From the NCBI RefSeq assembly GCF_902706035.1, contig NZ_CACSJA010000002.1:248001-312000 (forward strand): DNA of 64,000 bases, read 5' to 3'. Origin of the DNA: Pantoea sp. 18069. Lineage in GTDB: Bacteria; Pseudomonadota; Gammaproteobacteria; Burkholderiales; Burkholderiaceae_C. This document shows positions 51,790 through 61,503 of this stretch, piece after piece. Position numbers and translations under genes: made by a program. Numbering within the stretch: position 1 is the first letter of the stretch; each line of letters opens with the position of its first letter. The notes under the pieces were generated by a model, which worked only from the letters and a program-made list of their open reading frames with translations, made no database searches and was not told where the DNA came from.

Positions 51790-52698
51790 CTAGCGCAAAC
51801 CCGGGTTGCGCCCACCACGCAACATGGAACGCATGTCCTCGAGGGAAACGGCACTGCTTTCGCTCACGCGCAGCCGGGGCGTGGGCTTGTAGGCATGGCC
51901 ATACACAATTTCGAAAGTCAGCGCCAACTGACCGTCGTGTGCGGGCGATGCGAGCCGCTGCTGCAGCGCCTGCTCGAGCGCACGGCGCCAGCGGCGCCCG
52001 CGCAGGCCCGCAAAGCGCGCCGGGTGCAGATTGCAGCCGAGCTCGCGCAGTTCCTGCAGCAGGCGCTGCGGCGTCGCGAACGTCAGCGTGATGTGCTCCA
52101 TGTCCATCACCGGCTCGGAAAACCCGGCCTGTACCAGCATGTCGCCCCAGTCGTGCATGTCGGTGAACGCGTGGCCGGGCACGGGCCAGCCCAGTTGGGC
52201 ATAGACCGCATGCAGCTCGCGCAGCGTGTCGGGACCCAGGCAGGAGAACATCACATAGCCGTCGACGGCAAGCGCCTGGTGCCATTGGTTGATGAGTTGC
52301 TGCGGATCGGCCGCGGTGTGCAGCGCCATGTTCGCCCAGAGCATGTCGACGCTGCCGGCCGCAGGCAGGCCGAACTGCACGGCGCCGCCCAGCCAGCGCG
52401 CGGGCTGCCACCAGCGCTTGCCCAGTTGCTCCTGGGCCACGGCCATGCGCAGTGGCGCGCCTTCGTGCACCTGCACGCTGGCCTGGGGATAGCGTGCGGC
52501 AAGCAGCCCATGGGCCTGCAGCCCGCCGCGCACCGGCTCCCAGTGGCACCAGCGCTTGGGCGCCTGCACTATCCATTCGAGCCGCTCTTCCATGCGCCGC
52601 GCGATTTCCTCGTGCAGCCAGGGCGACAGCGGCGGCGCGGCCTGATGCCAGCGCGCGGCGGCCACGGGATCGATGGTGGGAGGAAGCAGATCAGACAT
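51790..52698 (-). CDS. BioC-like SAM-dependent methyltransferase
   Basis: This 302-residue class I methyltransferase resembles betaproteobacterial BioC-type malonyl-ACP O-methyltransferases, which start biotin synthesis. Visible features are PVAAARWHQAAPPLSPWLHEEIARRM near the N-terminus and the acidic motif region SVDMLWANMALHTAADPQQLINQWHQAL. GYVMFSCLGPDTLRELH and F-T-D-M-H-D-W-G-D-M-L match BioC. The SAM glycine motif is degenerate (after W-C-H-W-E-P-V-R-G-G). No other bio gene is nearby. It is divergent from comF (128 bases between starts). Confidence 0.8.
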   Translation of the reverse strand: MSDLLPPTIDPVAAARWHQAAPPLSPWLHEEIARRMEERLEWIVQAPKRWCHWEPVRGGLQAHGLLAARYPQASVQVHEGAPLRMAVAQEQLGKRWWQPARWLGGAVQFGLPAAGSVDMLWANMALHTAADPQQLINQWHQALAVDGYVMFSCLGPDTLRELHAVYAQLGWPVPGHAFTDMHDWGDMLVQAGFSEPVMDMEHITLTFATPQRLLQELRELGCNLHPARFAGLRGRRWRRALEQALQQRLASPAHDGQLALTFEIVYGHAYKPTPRLRVSESSAVSLEDMRSMLRGGRNPGLR

Positions 52699-52826
52699 AC
52701 GGACAACCAGGGCAGACAACAGGGCGGGATATTCGGCGGGACAGCGCTGGGCATGCCCCTGCCGACATTGGGCCACAGCCCGAAAAAACGCGCCGGGCGC
52801 ACGGCGCCCGGCGTATAGTGCTGGCC

Positions 52827-53579
52827 ATGTTTTTCCGCCCCGGTCCATGGCTGCTCCAGGGCCTGGCGCAGGTGCAGCAGGCCCTGCCCAGCCAGTGCGG
52901 CATCTGCGGACGCTGGCCCAGCCAGCGCGTCTGCGGCGACTGCACGGCGCGCTGGGCCGGCACCCAGCCGCGCTGCCGGCGCTGCGCATTGCCGCTGCCC
53001 GCAGGCGCAGCCGAATGCGGCGCCTGCCTGCGCGCGCCGCCGGCCTTCGACGCCGCCTGGGCGGCCGTGGACTATGGCTATCCCTGGTCGCTGCTGCTCG
53101 CGCAGCTCAAGTTCCAGCAGGACCCGGGCGCCGCCTATGCGCTCGCACAGCTGCTCGCACGCGTGCCCGGCGTGTCGGCCGCGCTGGCCTCGGCCCGGTG
53201 GATCGTGCCCGTGCCGCTGTCCGACCAGCGGCTGCGCGAACGCGGCTTCAACCAGGCCGCGCTGCTGGCCCGGGCGCTGGCAGGCAACTGCGCCCCCTTG
53301 CCGCAGGCGCCCGACTGCGCGCACCTGCTGGTGCGCGCACGCCATACGCCGGCGCAAAGCGGACTGCAGCGCGACCGGCGGCTGCGCAACCTGCGCGGCG
53401 CGTTCGAAGTACCGGCGTGGCAGACGGCGCGCCTGGCGGGGCAGCGCGTGGTGCTGGTCGACGACATCATGACCACGGGCGCCACGCTCGATGCGGCCGC
53501 GCAGGCGCTGCGCCGTGCGGGGGCAAGCCATATTTGCGCCATGGTTGTCGCGCGCACCCAGCGCCTGCCACGACAATAG
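52827..53579 (+). CDS. ComF-family phosphoribosyltransferase-like protein
   Basis: This 250-residue protein has an N-terminal double zinc finger (C-G-I-C...C-G-D-C, C-R-R-C...C-G-A-C, residues ~24-70) and a C-terminal phosphoribosyltransferase fold (PVPLSDQRLRERGFNQA and the PRPP loop VVLVDDIMTTGATLDAAA). ComF/GntX proteins take part in DNA uptake during competence in Haemophilus and Bacillus and in other processes. The head-to-head pairing with a BioC-like gene is widespread in betaproteobacteria. The next gene follows after four bases. Confidence 0.9.
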   Translation: MFFRPGPWLLQGLAQVQQALPSQCGICGRWPSQRVCGDCTARWAGTQPRCRRCALPLPAGAAECGACLRAPPAFDAAWAAVDYGYPWSLLLAQLKFQQDPGAAYALAQLLARVPGVSAALASARWIVPVPLSDQRLRERGFNQAALLARALAGNCAPLPQAPDCAHLLVRARHTPAQSGLQRDRRLRNLRGAFEVPAWQTARLAGQRVVLVDDIMTTGATLDAAAQALRRAGASHICAMVVARTQRLPRQ

Positions 53580-53583
53580 GGAC

Positions 53584-54060
53584 ATGTTTCATATCGTCCT
53601 GGTCGAGCCCGAAATCCCCCCGAACACGGGCAATGTCATCCGGCTCGCCGCCAATACCGGCTGCACGCTGCACCTGATCGAGCCGCTGGGCTTTTCCATG
53701 GAAGACCGGCTCATGCGCCGCGCGGGACTCGACTACCACGAGTACACCCAGGTCAAGCGGCATGCGGGCTGGACCGTTTTCCTGCGCGACGAACAGCCCG
53801 ACCCCGGCCGCATGTTCGCCATGACCTCGCACGGCAGCAATCCCCTGCACTCGGCGCAGTTCGAAGCCGGTGACTGGCTGATCTTCGGCTCGGAAACGCG
53901 CGGCCTGCCCGTGGCACTGCGCGAAAGCTTTGCGCCTGGACAGCGCCTGCGGCTGCCCATGCTGCCCGGCCAGCGCAGCCTCAACCTGTCAAATGCGGTG
54001 GCCGTGAGCGTGTTCGAGGCCTGGCGCCAGTTGGGCTTTTCTGGTGCCCGACCAGACTGA
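53584..54060 (+). CDS. trmL: tRNA (cytidine/uridine-34 2'-O)-methyltransferase
   Basis: This 158-residue SPOUT-class enzyme has the knotted SAM site, with MFHIVLVEPEIPPNTGNVIRL at the N-terminus and the trefoil-knot motifs WLIFGSETRGLP and LRLPMLPGQRSLNLSNAVAV at the C-terminus. TrmL methylates the wobble ribose of tRNA-Leu isoacceptors. The length is standard. It starts four bases after the comF-like gene, so the two are cotranscribed. It converges on the MaoC-like gene. Confidence 0.96.
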   Translation: MFHIVLVEPEIPPNTGNVIRLAANTGCTLHLIEPLGFSMEDRLMRRAGLDYHEYTQVKRHAGWTVFLRDEQPDPGRMFAMTSHGSNPLHSAQFEAGDWLIFGSETRGLPVALRESFAPGQRLRLPMLPGQRSLNLSNAVAVSVFEAWRQLGFSGARPD

Positions 54061-54081
54061 AAGCTCGATCACGCTTCCACC

Positions 54082-54546
54082 TCAGTGAGGCGCTCCATAA
54101 CTATGAATGAGTGACTCGGCCACGCACACCGGCCGTTCGCTGCCTTCTCGCTCTATGGTCACGGCCCAGGCCATCTGCAGGCCGTCGGGCTCGATGCGCT
54201 CCGCCTGCTGCAGCGTCATGCGCGCGCGCAGGCGGCTGCCCACGGGCACGGGCGCGGGAAAGCGCACGCGGTTCAGACCGTAGTTCACGCCCATGCGCGC
54301 GCCTTCGAAAGCGAACGCGCTTTCAAAGAAGCGCGGCAGCAGCGACAGCGTCAGAAAGCCGTGGGCGATCGGCGTGCCGAAGGGCCCGGCCGCAGCGCGC
54401 TCTGGATCGACATGTATCCATTGGTGATCGCCGGTGGCATCGGCGAACAGCTGGATCTGCTGCTGGGTGACCGTGATCCAGTCGGTCACCGCGACTTCCT
54501 GGCCAAGGCAGGACAGCACTTCGGAATAGGAGGTAAAGGTACGCAT
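54082..54546 (-). CDS. MaoC-family (R)-enoyl-CoA hydratase-like protein
   Basis: This 154-residue single hot-dog domain protein has the hydratase 2 motif FADATGDHQWIHVDPERAAAGPFGTPIAHGFLTLSL, containing the catalytic Asp and His. The family hydrates (R)-enoyl-CoA in fatty-acid or polyhydroxyalkanoate metabolism; the substrate here is not determined. It lies downstream of a LysE-type exporter gene on the same strand, separated by 65 bases. Confidence 0.92.
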   Translation of the reverse strand: MRTFTSYSEVLSCLGQEVAVTDWITVTQQQIQLFADATGDHQWIHVDPERAAAGPFGTPIAHGFLTLSLLPRFFESAFAFEGARMGVNYGLNRVRFPAPVPVGSRLRARMTLQQAERIEPDGLQMAWAVTIEREGSERPVCVAESLIHSYGAPH

Positions 54547-54611
54547 GCAGCCCACTGTAGTGGGCGCGCGGCCTGGCCGTTGTCTGGCAGGCGACAAGGG
54601 CGCGAGGCGCC

Positions 54612-55244
54612 CTACTGCGTGCCGCGCTGAACGAAGAACAGGCCCAGGCCCACGGCCATCAGCAGGCCGCCGAACACCCGGTTCTGGACGCGCAGCGCAC
54701 GCGGACTGCGCATCAGGCGCCGCAGGGCGCTCGCTCCGGCCGCATAGCCGTGCATCACCGTCGCGTCGACCGCGAGCATGGTCAGCGCGAGGATCAGCAG
54801 TTGCGACCACAGCGGCCGGCTGGGCGTCATGAACTGCGGCAGCACGGCGACCATGAAGATGATGCCCTTGGGGTTGGTCGCATTGGTCAGGAAGCCGGTC
54901 AGCAGGCGGCGGCGCAGGCTCAGTGCCACGGCCGGTGCGCTGTCTTCGGCCAGCGGGCCGGTGCTCGATCGCCACTGCGAGAAGCCCAGATAGATCAGGT
55001 AGAGCGCACCGACCACCTTGACGATATTGAACGCCCAGGCCGACGCCGCGAGCAGCGAGCCCACGCCTACGCCCGCGATAACGAGCACCAGCAGCAGGCC
55101 CAGCTGCAGCCCCCAGATGGTCGGGCTGGCCTGGCGCAGGCCGTAGCGCAGGCCATGGCTCATGGACAGCACCGCGCCCGAGCCCGGAGACACCGCGATG
55201 ATCCACGCGGCAAGGAAAAAGGCCAACCAGGTCTGCAGGTCCAT
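54612..55244 (-). CDS. LysE/RhtB-family amino-acid exporter
   Basis: This 210-residue integral membrane protein has about six hydrophobic segments and the LysE signature near the N-terminus (SPGSGAVLSMSHGLRYGLRQA). T-N-P-K-G-I-I-F-M-V-A-V-L-P is the conserved helix-4 segment. RhtB-type proteins export amino acids such as homoserine, threonine or leucine; the substrate is not predictable. It is divergent from the DUF1841 gene. Confidence 0.93.
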   Translation of the reverse strand: MDLQTWLAFFLAAWIIAVSPGSGAVLSMSHGLRYGLRQASPTIWGLQLGLLLVLVIAGVGVGSLLAASAWAFNIVKVVGALYLIYLGFSQWRSSTGPLAEDSAPAVALSLRRRLLTGFLTNATNPKGIIFMVAVLPQFMTPSRPLWSQLLILALTMLAVDATVMHGYAAGASALRRLMRSPRALRVQNRVFGGLLMAVGLGLFFVQRGTQ

Positions 55245-55342
55245 GAATCAGGAAGCGCGGTGCGAAAAACCGTCCATTCTAGGCGTGGACTCAAACCTGC
55301 GTGTGCAGGCAGCGCAGCACCCGTGCTACGCTGCGCGCCATC

Positions 55343-55777
55343 ATGTTCAACCCTTCCCAAGCCGATGTCCGGCGCTTTTTCTGCGGGGTGCGCGCCAAGA
55401 TGCTCGCCGATGCGCCAATGGAAGCCATCGAAACCCTGGCCAGCCTCTGGATTGCCGAGCACCCCGAGTACTTTGCCGAGCTCGCCGATGCCGATGCGGC
55501 CGTGGCGCGCAACTACGAAGACCCGCCCGGCCAGACCAACCCGTTCCTGCATTTGTCCATGCACCTGTCGATCAGCGAGCAGTGCAGCATCGACCAGCCG
55601 CGCGGCATACGCCAGGCCGTCGAACTGCTCACGCGCCGGCTCGATTCGCTGCATGAGGCCCACCACGCGGCCATGGAATGCCTGGGCCAGATGCTCTGGG
55701 AAAGCCAGCGCGCGGGGCGCCCGCCGGATGGGGATGGTTATATCGCTTGCGTTCAGCGCCGGGCTACAAAGGATTAG
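55343..55777 (+). CDS. DUF1841 protein
   Basis: This 144-residue soluble helical protein matches the DUF1841 family: MFNPSQADVRRFFCGVRAK at the N-terminus, NPFLHLSMHLSISEQ, HEAHHAAMECLGQMLWESQR, then P-P-D-G-D-G-Y. Three His pairs could bind metal, but no function is known. ATG 55343 gives the family start; the frame opens 14 codons upstream. Confidence 0.9.
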   Translation: MFNPSQADVRRFFCGVRAKMLADAPMEAIETLASLWIAEHPEYFAELADADAAVARNYEDPPGQTNPFLHLSMHLSISEQCSIDQPRGIRQAVELLTRRLDSLHEAHHAAMECLGQMLWESQRAGRPPDGDGYIACVQRRATKD

Positions 55778-55960
55778 GCCCCCCTGAGCCGCTGGCGCCC
55801 TGGGCGGGCCCCGGCTTCCCCATGAACAAGGGACGCAAGAGGGCATCCCCCTCGGTGCGCAGTGGACTGGGCGGCGTCCTGAGCTCGTCGAAGGGCTCGC
55901 TGCCTCCTTGCTGGAACGCGCCAGTTTCAAAGGCATCCAACTGCGAGCGCCGAAATAGGC
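55778..55960. other. Convergent spacer with degenerate GC repeat
   Basis: These 183 bases between the DUF1841 gene and cytochrome c4 contain C/G-run sequence (GGCCCCCCTGAGCCGCTGGC, then GGGCGGGCCCC) resembling the REP-like block at 19444-19560. No gene or T-run terminator is seen. Confidence 0.4.
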
Positions 55961-56617
55961 TCAGCGGAACTTGGCCTGCGGCACCGTCTTCAGATCGCCA
56001 TCCAGCCGACCTATATAGTCTGCGAGCTGCTTGAGTTCCTGGTTGGTGAACTGCTGGGCAATGCCGGCCATCACGCCATTGGTGCGGCCGACCTGCGGGT
56101 TCTTGTCGATCTTGTACGACTTGAGCGCGACATACAGGTAGTCGGCATGCTGGCCCGCGACCTTGGGGTAGCTCGGATCGATGGGCTTGGCGAAGTTGTC
56201 GCCGTGGCAGGAGATGCAGGCGCCGCGCTTGAGCAGTTCGGCCACCTGCACGCTGGGCTCGCGCGCGGGCTTGGTGGCGGTGCTGGGCGCAACCTGGTTT
56301 TCATAGAATGCCGAGACATCGGCGATGTCCTGCTCGGTCAGCGAGTTGGCGATGCTGCGCATCGTCGGGTGCTTGCGCTCGCCTTTCTGGTAGGCGACCA
56401 GCGAGGCCGCGATATAGCCCGCGCCCTGGCCCGAGATCATGGGCACCTTGTGCACTTCGGGAAAGCTGGCCTGGTACCCTTGAATGCCATGGCAGCCTAT
56501 GCACATGGCCACCTTGGAAGCTCCGGCTTTCGCATCGCCCCGTACATCCTGGGCCTGGGCCGTGCCGGTCACGCAGGCGACAGTCAAGGCAAATATCGTG
56601 GTCAAAGTCTGATTCAT
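55961..56617 (-). CDS. Cytochrome c4-type diheme cytochrome
   Basis: This 218-residue periplasmic protein has a signal peptide (ends T-A-Q-A) and two cytochrome c domains. Heme motifs are C-I-G-C-H (first half) and C-I-S-C-H (second half), with methionine-containing segments (P-T-M-R-S-I; T-N-G-V-M-A-G-I-A). c4 cytochromes carry electrons to terminal oxidases, so it may feed the caa3 oxidase encoded at 48-51 kb. ATG 56617 (MNQTLTTIFALTVA) starts the signal peptide. It is divergent from the MoxR gene. Confidence 0.94.
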   Translation of the reverse strand: MNQTLTTIFALTVACVTGTAQAQDVRGDAKAGASKVAMCIGCHGIQGYQASFPEVHKVPMISGQGAGYIAASLVAYQKGERKHPTMRSIANSLTEQDIADVSAFYENQVAPSTATKPAREPSVQVAELLKRGACISCHGDNFAKPIDPSYPKVAGQHADYLYVALKSYKIDKNPQVGRTNGVMAGIAQQFTNQELKQLADYIGRLDGDLKTVPQAKFR

Positions 56618-56723
56618 TTTGCGAGCACAATCCTTTGGAAGTTCTGCTTTGCCTCGTGGAGCGAAATGATTATAGGCAGCAACCGTCAAACGACCCCATC
56701 AATACTTACGCTGATATACCGCC

Positions 56724-57566
<843 letters not shown>

Positions 57567-57579
57567 AGAAAGACCTGCG

Positions 57580-57810
57580 ATGACCAATGTTCGACAACTG
57601 CTGGTGGAAGGCCTGTCCGATGCGCTGGGCTTCGTGGTCGGGGCGCTGCTCGGCTATGGCCTGGGACGGCTGCTGGGCCTGGACCTGTTCGCGTCCGGCT
57701 ACGGGCCGACGACGCTGGCCGCCATCGTACTGATCGGCCTGTTCGGCGGTGGCGGCCTGCAGGCCGCACGCATCTGGCGCACGGAACGCAACAAGTCCGA
57801 CTCGAAATGA
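57580..57810 (+). CDS. Small two-helix membrane protein
   Basis: This 76-residue protein has two hydrophobic segments (~17-35 and ~45-62) rich in Gly and Leu, and a basic/polar tail (R-T-E-R-N-K-S-D-S-K). I do not recognise a family. It lies 13 bases after the MoxR gene and overlaps the GNAT start (ATGA), so it belongs to the same operon. A membrane-anchoring role for the MoxR/VWA system is possible but unsupported. Confidence 0.7.
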   Translation: MTNVRQLLVEGLSDALGFVVGALLGYGLGRLLGLDLFASGYGPTTLAAIVLIGLFGGGGLQAARIWRTERNKSDSK

Positions 57811-58427
57811 GCAGCGCCTTCGCCTCCCCCGTCGTGCTGCAGGGCCATGGCGTGCGGCTGGAACCACTGACCATGCAGCACGAGGCCGGCCTGCGTGCCG
57901 CCGCCGCGGACGGCGAACTGTGGAACCTGCGCGTGACCTCGGTGCCGCGGCCCGAGGACACGGGCGCCTATATCGCCCAGGCCCTGGACATGCAGGCGCG
58001 CGGCGAGCGCCTGCCCTGGGCCGTGGTCGACGCGGGCAGCGGCCAGATCATAGGCTGCAGCAGCTACCACGACATCATTCCAGCCGTGCGCCGCGTCGAG
58101 ATTGGCTACACCTGGTATGCGCGCAGCGTGCAGCGCAGCCATGTGAACACCGCCGCCAAGCTGCTGCTGATGACCCATGCGTTCGAGGCGCTGGACTGCA
58201 CGGTCGTCGGCTGGCGCACCGACATCCTCAACCTCGCGAGCCAGCGCGCGATCGAGCGCCTGGGCGCGCACAAGGACGGCGTGCTGCGCTCGCATGCGCT
58301 GCGCCGCGACGGCAGCATCCGCGACACCGTCATGTACAGCCTGCTCGCCGCCGAATGGCCCGAAGTGCGCGCACGCCTGAGCGCGCGTCTGCAGGCGCCT
58401 TCAGCGTCCCTGCCTGCCGGAGACTGA
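57807..58427 (+). CDS. GNAT-family N-acetyltransferase, RimJ/RimL-like
   Basis: This 206-residue acetyltransferase has the N-terminal VVLQGHGVRLEPLTMQHEAGL and the acetyl-CoA region R-R-V-E-I-G-Y-T-W-Y with W-R-T-D-I-L-N-L-A-S-Q-R-A-I-E-R-L-G-A, the RimJ/RimL pattern. The acceptor (protein N-terminus or small molecule) is unknown. It sits inside the MoxR-VWA operon, coupled to the small membrane protein, with the VWA gene three bases downstream. Confidence 0.9.
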   Translation: MSSAFASPVVLQGHGVRLEPLTMQHEAGLRAAAADGELWNLRVTSVPRPEDTGAYIAQALDMQARGERLPWAVVDAGSGQIIGCSSYHDIIPAVRRVEIGYTWYARSVQRSHVNTAAKLLLMTHAFEALDCTVVGWRTDILNLASQRAIERLGAHKDGVLRSHALRRDGSIRDTVMYSLLAAEWPEVRARLSARLQAPSASLPAGD

Positions 58428-58430
58428 TCC

Positions 58431-59618
58431 ATGCTGATTGACTTCTTCTACACGCTGCGCGCGGCCAAGCTGCCGGTGTCGGTCAAGGAATACCTGAGCC
58501 TGCTCGAAGCGCTCGAGGCCGGCGTGGTCGGCCCCAAGAGCGCCGACGGCTGGAGCCTCGACGACTTCTACCACCTGAGCCGCACGGTGCTGATCAAGGA
58601 CGAGAAGCACTACGACAAGTTCGACCGCGCGTTCGCCGCCTATTTCAAGGGCGTGGAAATGGTCGCCGACCTGACGCGCGAGCTGCCCCAGGAATGGCTG
58701 CGCAAGCTGCTCGAGCGCGAGCTCAGCCCCGAAGACAAGGCCGCGATCGAAGCCATGGGCTGGGACGAGCTGATGGAAACGCTGAAAAAACGCCTCGAAG
58801 AGCAGAAGGAGCGCCACGAAGGCGGCAGCAAATGGATAGGCACGGGCGGCACCAGCCCGTTCGGCCATGGCGGCTACAACCCCGCGGGCGTGCGCATCGG
58901 CGGGCCGGGGCGCAACAAGAGCGCGGTCAAGGTCTGGGAGCAGCGTGCCTACCGCGACTACGACGACCAGCAGGAGCTGGGCACGCGCAACATCAAGGTC
59001 GCGCTGCGCCGGCTGCGCAAGTTCGCGCGCCAGGGCAATGAGCTCGAACTCGACCTGCCCGACACCATACGCAGCACGGCCGCGAATGCGGGCTACCTCG
59101 ACATCAAGATGATTCCCGAGCGGCACAACAACGTCAAGGTGCTGCTGCTGATGGACGTGGGCGGCACCATGGACGAGCACATCCAGCGCGTCGAGGAGCT
59201 GTTCTCGGCCGTGAAAAGCGAGTTCAAGCACCTCGAGTTCTATTACTTCCACAACTGCGTCTACGACTACATGTGGAAGAACAACCGCCGCCGCTTCGCC
59301 GAGAAATTCGACACCTGGGACATCATCCGCAAGTACAACAAGGACTACAAGCTGATCTTCGTCGGCGACGCCACCATGAGCCCCTACGAGATCCTGCAGC
59401 CCGGCGGCAGCGTGGAATACAACAACGAGGAAGCCGGCGCCGAGTGGCTGCAGCGCCTCACGCATGCGTTTCCGCGCTTCGCCTGGATCAACCCCGAACC
59501 GCAGGGCGTGTGGCAATACCGACAGAGCATCAGCATCATCCAGCAACTGATGAGCGACCGGATGTACCCTTTGTCACTCAAAGGACTCGAAGACACAATT
59601 CGCCTGCTGTCAAAATAG
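58431..59618 (+). CDS. VWA-domain protein (CoxE-like) partner of MoxR
   Basis: This 395-residue soluble protein has an N-terminal helical region (MLIDFFYTLRAAKLPVSVKE; ~1-130), a Gly-rich linker (~132-165) and a C-terminal VWA-like domain (~230-390). The metal-site motif reads LLLMDVGGTMDEH; the usual third-position serine of D-x-S-x-S is glycine, as in CoxE-type proteins. CoxE-like VWA proteins assist MoxR ATPases, for example in copper insertion into CO dehydrogenase; the client here is unknown. It ends the operon that starts with the MoxR gene. A strong intrinsic terminator lies 30 bases beyond its stop. Confidence 0.92.
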   Translation: MLIDFFYTLRAAKLPVSVKEYLSLLEALEAGVVGPKSADGWSLDDFYHLSRTVLIKDEKHYDKFDRAFAAYFKGVEMVADLTRELPQEWLRKLLERELSPEDKAAIEAMGWDELMETLKKRLEEQKERHEGGSKWIGTGGTSPFGHGGYNPAGVRIGGPGRNKSAVKVWEQRAYRDYDDQQELGTRNIKVALRRLRKFARQGNELELDLPDTIRSTAANAGYLDIKMIPERHNNVKVLLLMDVGGTMDEHIQRVEELFSAVKSEFKHLEFYYFHNCVYDYMWKNNRRRFAEKFDTWDIIRKYNKDYKLIFVGDATMSPYEILQPGGSVEYNNEEAGAEWLQRLTHAFPRFAWINPEPQGVWQYRQSISIIQQLMSDRMYPLSLKGLEDTIRLLSK

Positions 59619-59622
59619 ACCC

Positions 59623-61500
59623 ATGCCCCAGCTCCTCTTCGCACAGGCGCCGGCCATTGGGTCGGCGTTTTTTTTGACCACGGCGCTGCTGCTTTCCGGT
59701 TGCAGCCTGTTGCCGTCGAAGGAAAAATCCCACGATGCCCAGGCCGTCAGCTCCATCTCCGGCAAGCCGAGTTTCGCGCTGAAGGTCGAGGCGCCCGAGG
59801 ACGTGCGCACGCTGCTTGAAAAGCACATGGAGCTGCAGCGTTTTCGCCAGCAGCCCGACCTGCAGCGGCGCGAACTCTCGCGCCTGCTGGGCGCGGCCGA
59901 CCGCAATATCCGCAACCTGATAGGCACGCTGGGCTACTTCAGCCCGACGATTGCGCTCGAAATCCAGGATGCGCCCGAGGAAAGCGACGAGCGTTTCGTC
60001 GTCATCGTGCACGTCGATCCGGGCCCGCCCGCGCAGATCGCCGCGGCCCAGGTCGGCTTTTCCGGCCCGACGGCCGACGACCCCGAAGGCGCGGCGCAGC
60101 GCGCGCGCATCCAGTCCGCGTGGCCGCTCAAGCCCGGGCAACGCTTTACCCAATCCGCCTGGGGCGGCGCCAAGAGCCAGGGCCTGCGCAGCCTGCAGCA
60201 GCACCGCTACCCGACGGCCGCGATCGCGGGCAGCCAGGCCGTGATCGATGCCGACACCCAGCAGGCCCAGCTCGACGTGACCTATGCGCCCGGCCCGGCC
60301 TATTCGTTCGGCGCATTGCGCATCGACGGCGGCGAGCGCTACAACACCCAGGGAACCAGCCGCATCGCGCGCCTGCCTGAAGGCCGGGAATATTCTCAGC
60401 AGACGCTGCTCGATGCGCAGCAGCGGCTTGCGAGCAGCGGCTACTATGACTCGGTGTTCCTGACGCTGGACACCAGCGCCGCCCAGCCGGACAGCACGCA
60501 TGTCACGGCACCGGTGATCGCCCAGGTGCGCGAAGCCAAGCTGCAGAAATGGGTGCTGGGCGTGGGCGTGAGCACCGACACCGGCCCGCGCCTGAGCGTG
60601 GACCACATCCACAACCGCCTGCCCGGCATCGGCTGGCGCGCGGTCACCAAGCTCAATATCAACAAGAAGAACCCGCTGCTGTCGACCCACTGGACCGACC
60701 TGCCCGATGAGACGGGCTGGGCCTGGTTCGGCGGCGCCAAGGCCGAACGCGAGCAATCGGGTGACTTCGACGCCACCAGCCTGCAGCTGCGCGCCGGCCG
60801 CAGCCGCAGCGAAGACCGTATCGACCGCAACTACTACCTGCAGTACGACGCTGCGCGGCTGCAGGGCGCCGAAGACCTGCCGTCGAGCTCGTCGATCACC
60901 GCCAACTACGGCTGGACCGGCCGTTACTTCGACAATCCGACGTCGCCCAGCTCCGGCTACGGCTTTGCCTGGGAAGTCGGCGCGGGCACCACCTTGACAC
61001 CGGCGCACGAACCTTTCGGCCGGGTCTCGGCGCGCTGGCTCACGCTGCTCGAGCTGGGGCAGCGCGATGACCTCACGCGCCGGCGCAGCCGGCTCGCGCT
61101 GCGCGCCGCGGGCGGCGCCGTGATCGCGCGCGAGGACGTGCAAATCCCCGTGACCCAGCTGTTCCTCACCGGCGGCGACACCACGGTGCGCGGCTACAGC
61201 TACCAGTCCATCGGTGCGCGCACCGACAACGGCCTGGTCACCGGCGGCCGCTACATGGCTTCGGGCAGCGTCGAATGGCAGCGCCCGATCACCGTGCGCG
61301 GCAACACCAGCGACTGGGAAAGCACGCTGTTTCTCGACGCCGGTACGGTCACCGACAACACCGACGCGCTGACCGTGCGCGCCGGTGTGGGCACGGGCAT
61401 ACGCTGGCGCAGTCCCGTAGGCCCCATCCAGGCCGATCTCGCCTATGGCATCCAATCCCAACGCCTGCGCCTGCATCTGCGCCTGGGCTTCACTTTCTGA
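59623..61500 (+). CDS. tamA: Outer-membrane assembly factor TamA (Omp85 family)
   Basis: This 625-residue protein has an N-terminal hydrophobic segment with lipobox L-L-S-G-C (Cys-27), about three POTRA domains (~50-290) and a C-terminal Omp85 beta-barrel (~300-625). The barrel has the lid-loop motif G-G-x-x-x-V-R-G-Y (LTGGDTTVRGYSYQS) and a terminal F-T-F. TamA works with TamB to insert proteins and move phospholipids to the outer membrane. The N-terminal segment lacks the usual Lys/Arg before the hydrophobic core, and an intrinsic terminator overlaps codons 9-18, so the start is uncertain. tamB begins four bases after the stop. Confidence 0.93.
   Translation: MPQLLFAQAPAIGSAFFLTTALLLSGCSLLPSKEKSHDAQAVSSISGKPSFALKVEAPEDVRTLLEKHMELQRFRQQPDLQRRELSRLLGAADRNIRNLIGTLGYFSPTIALEIQDAPEESDERFVVIVHVDPGPPAQIAAAQVGFSGPTADDPEGAAQRARIQSAWPLKPGQRFTQSAWGGAKSQGLRSLQQHRYPTAAIAGSQAVIDADTQQAQLDVTYAPGPAYSFGALRIDGGERYNTQGTSRIARLPEGREYSQQTLLDAQQRLASSGYYDSVFLTLDTSAAQPDSTHVTAPVIAQVREAKLQKWVLGVGVSTDTGPRLSVDHIHNRLPGIGWRAVTKLNINKKNPLLSTHWTDLPDETGWAWFGGAKAEREQSGDFDATSLQLRAGRSRSEDRIDRNYYLQYDAARLQGAEDLPSSSSITANYGWTGRYFDNPTSPSSGYGFAWEVGAGTTLTPAHEPFGRVSARWLTLLELGQRDDLTRRRSRLALRAAGGAVIAREDVQIPVTQLFLTGGDTTVRGYSYQSIGARTDNGLVTGGRYMASGSVEWQRPITVRGNTSDWESTLFLDAGTVTDNTDALTVRAGVGTGIRWRSPVGPIQADLAYGIQSQRLRLHLRLGFTF
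59648..59675 (+). terminator. Intrinsic terminator inside the called 5' end of tamA
   Basis: CGCCG pairs with CGGCG around a 10-base loop, followed immediately by T8. It lies 30 bases after the VWA stop and would end the MoxR-VWA operon. It overlaps codons 9-18 of tamA as called. Confidence 0.75.
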
Positions 61501-61503
61501 TCC

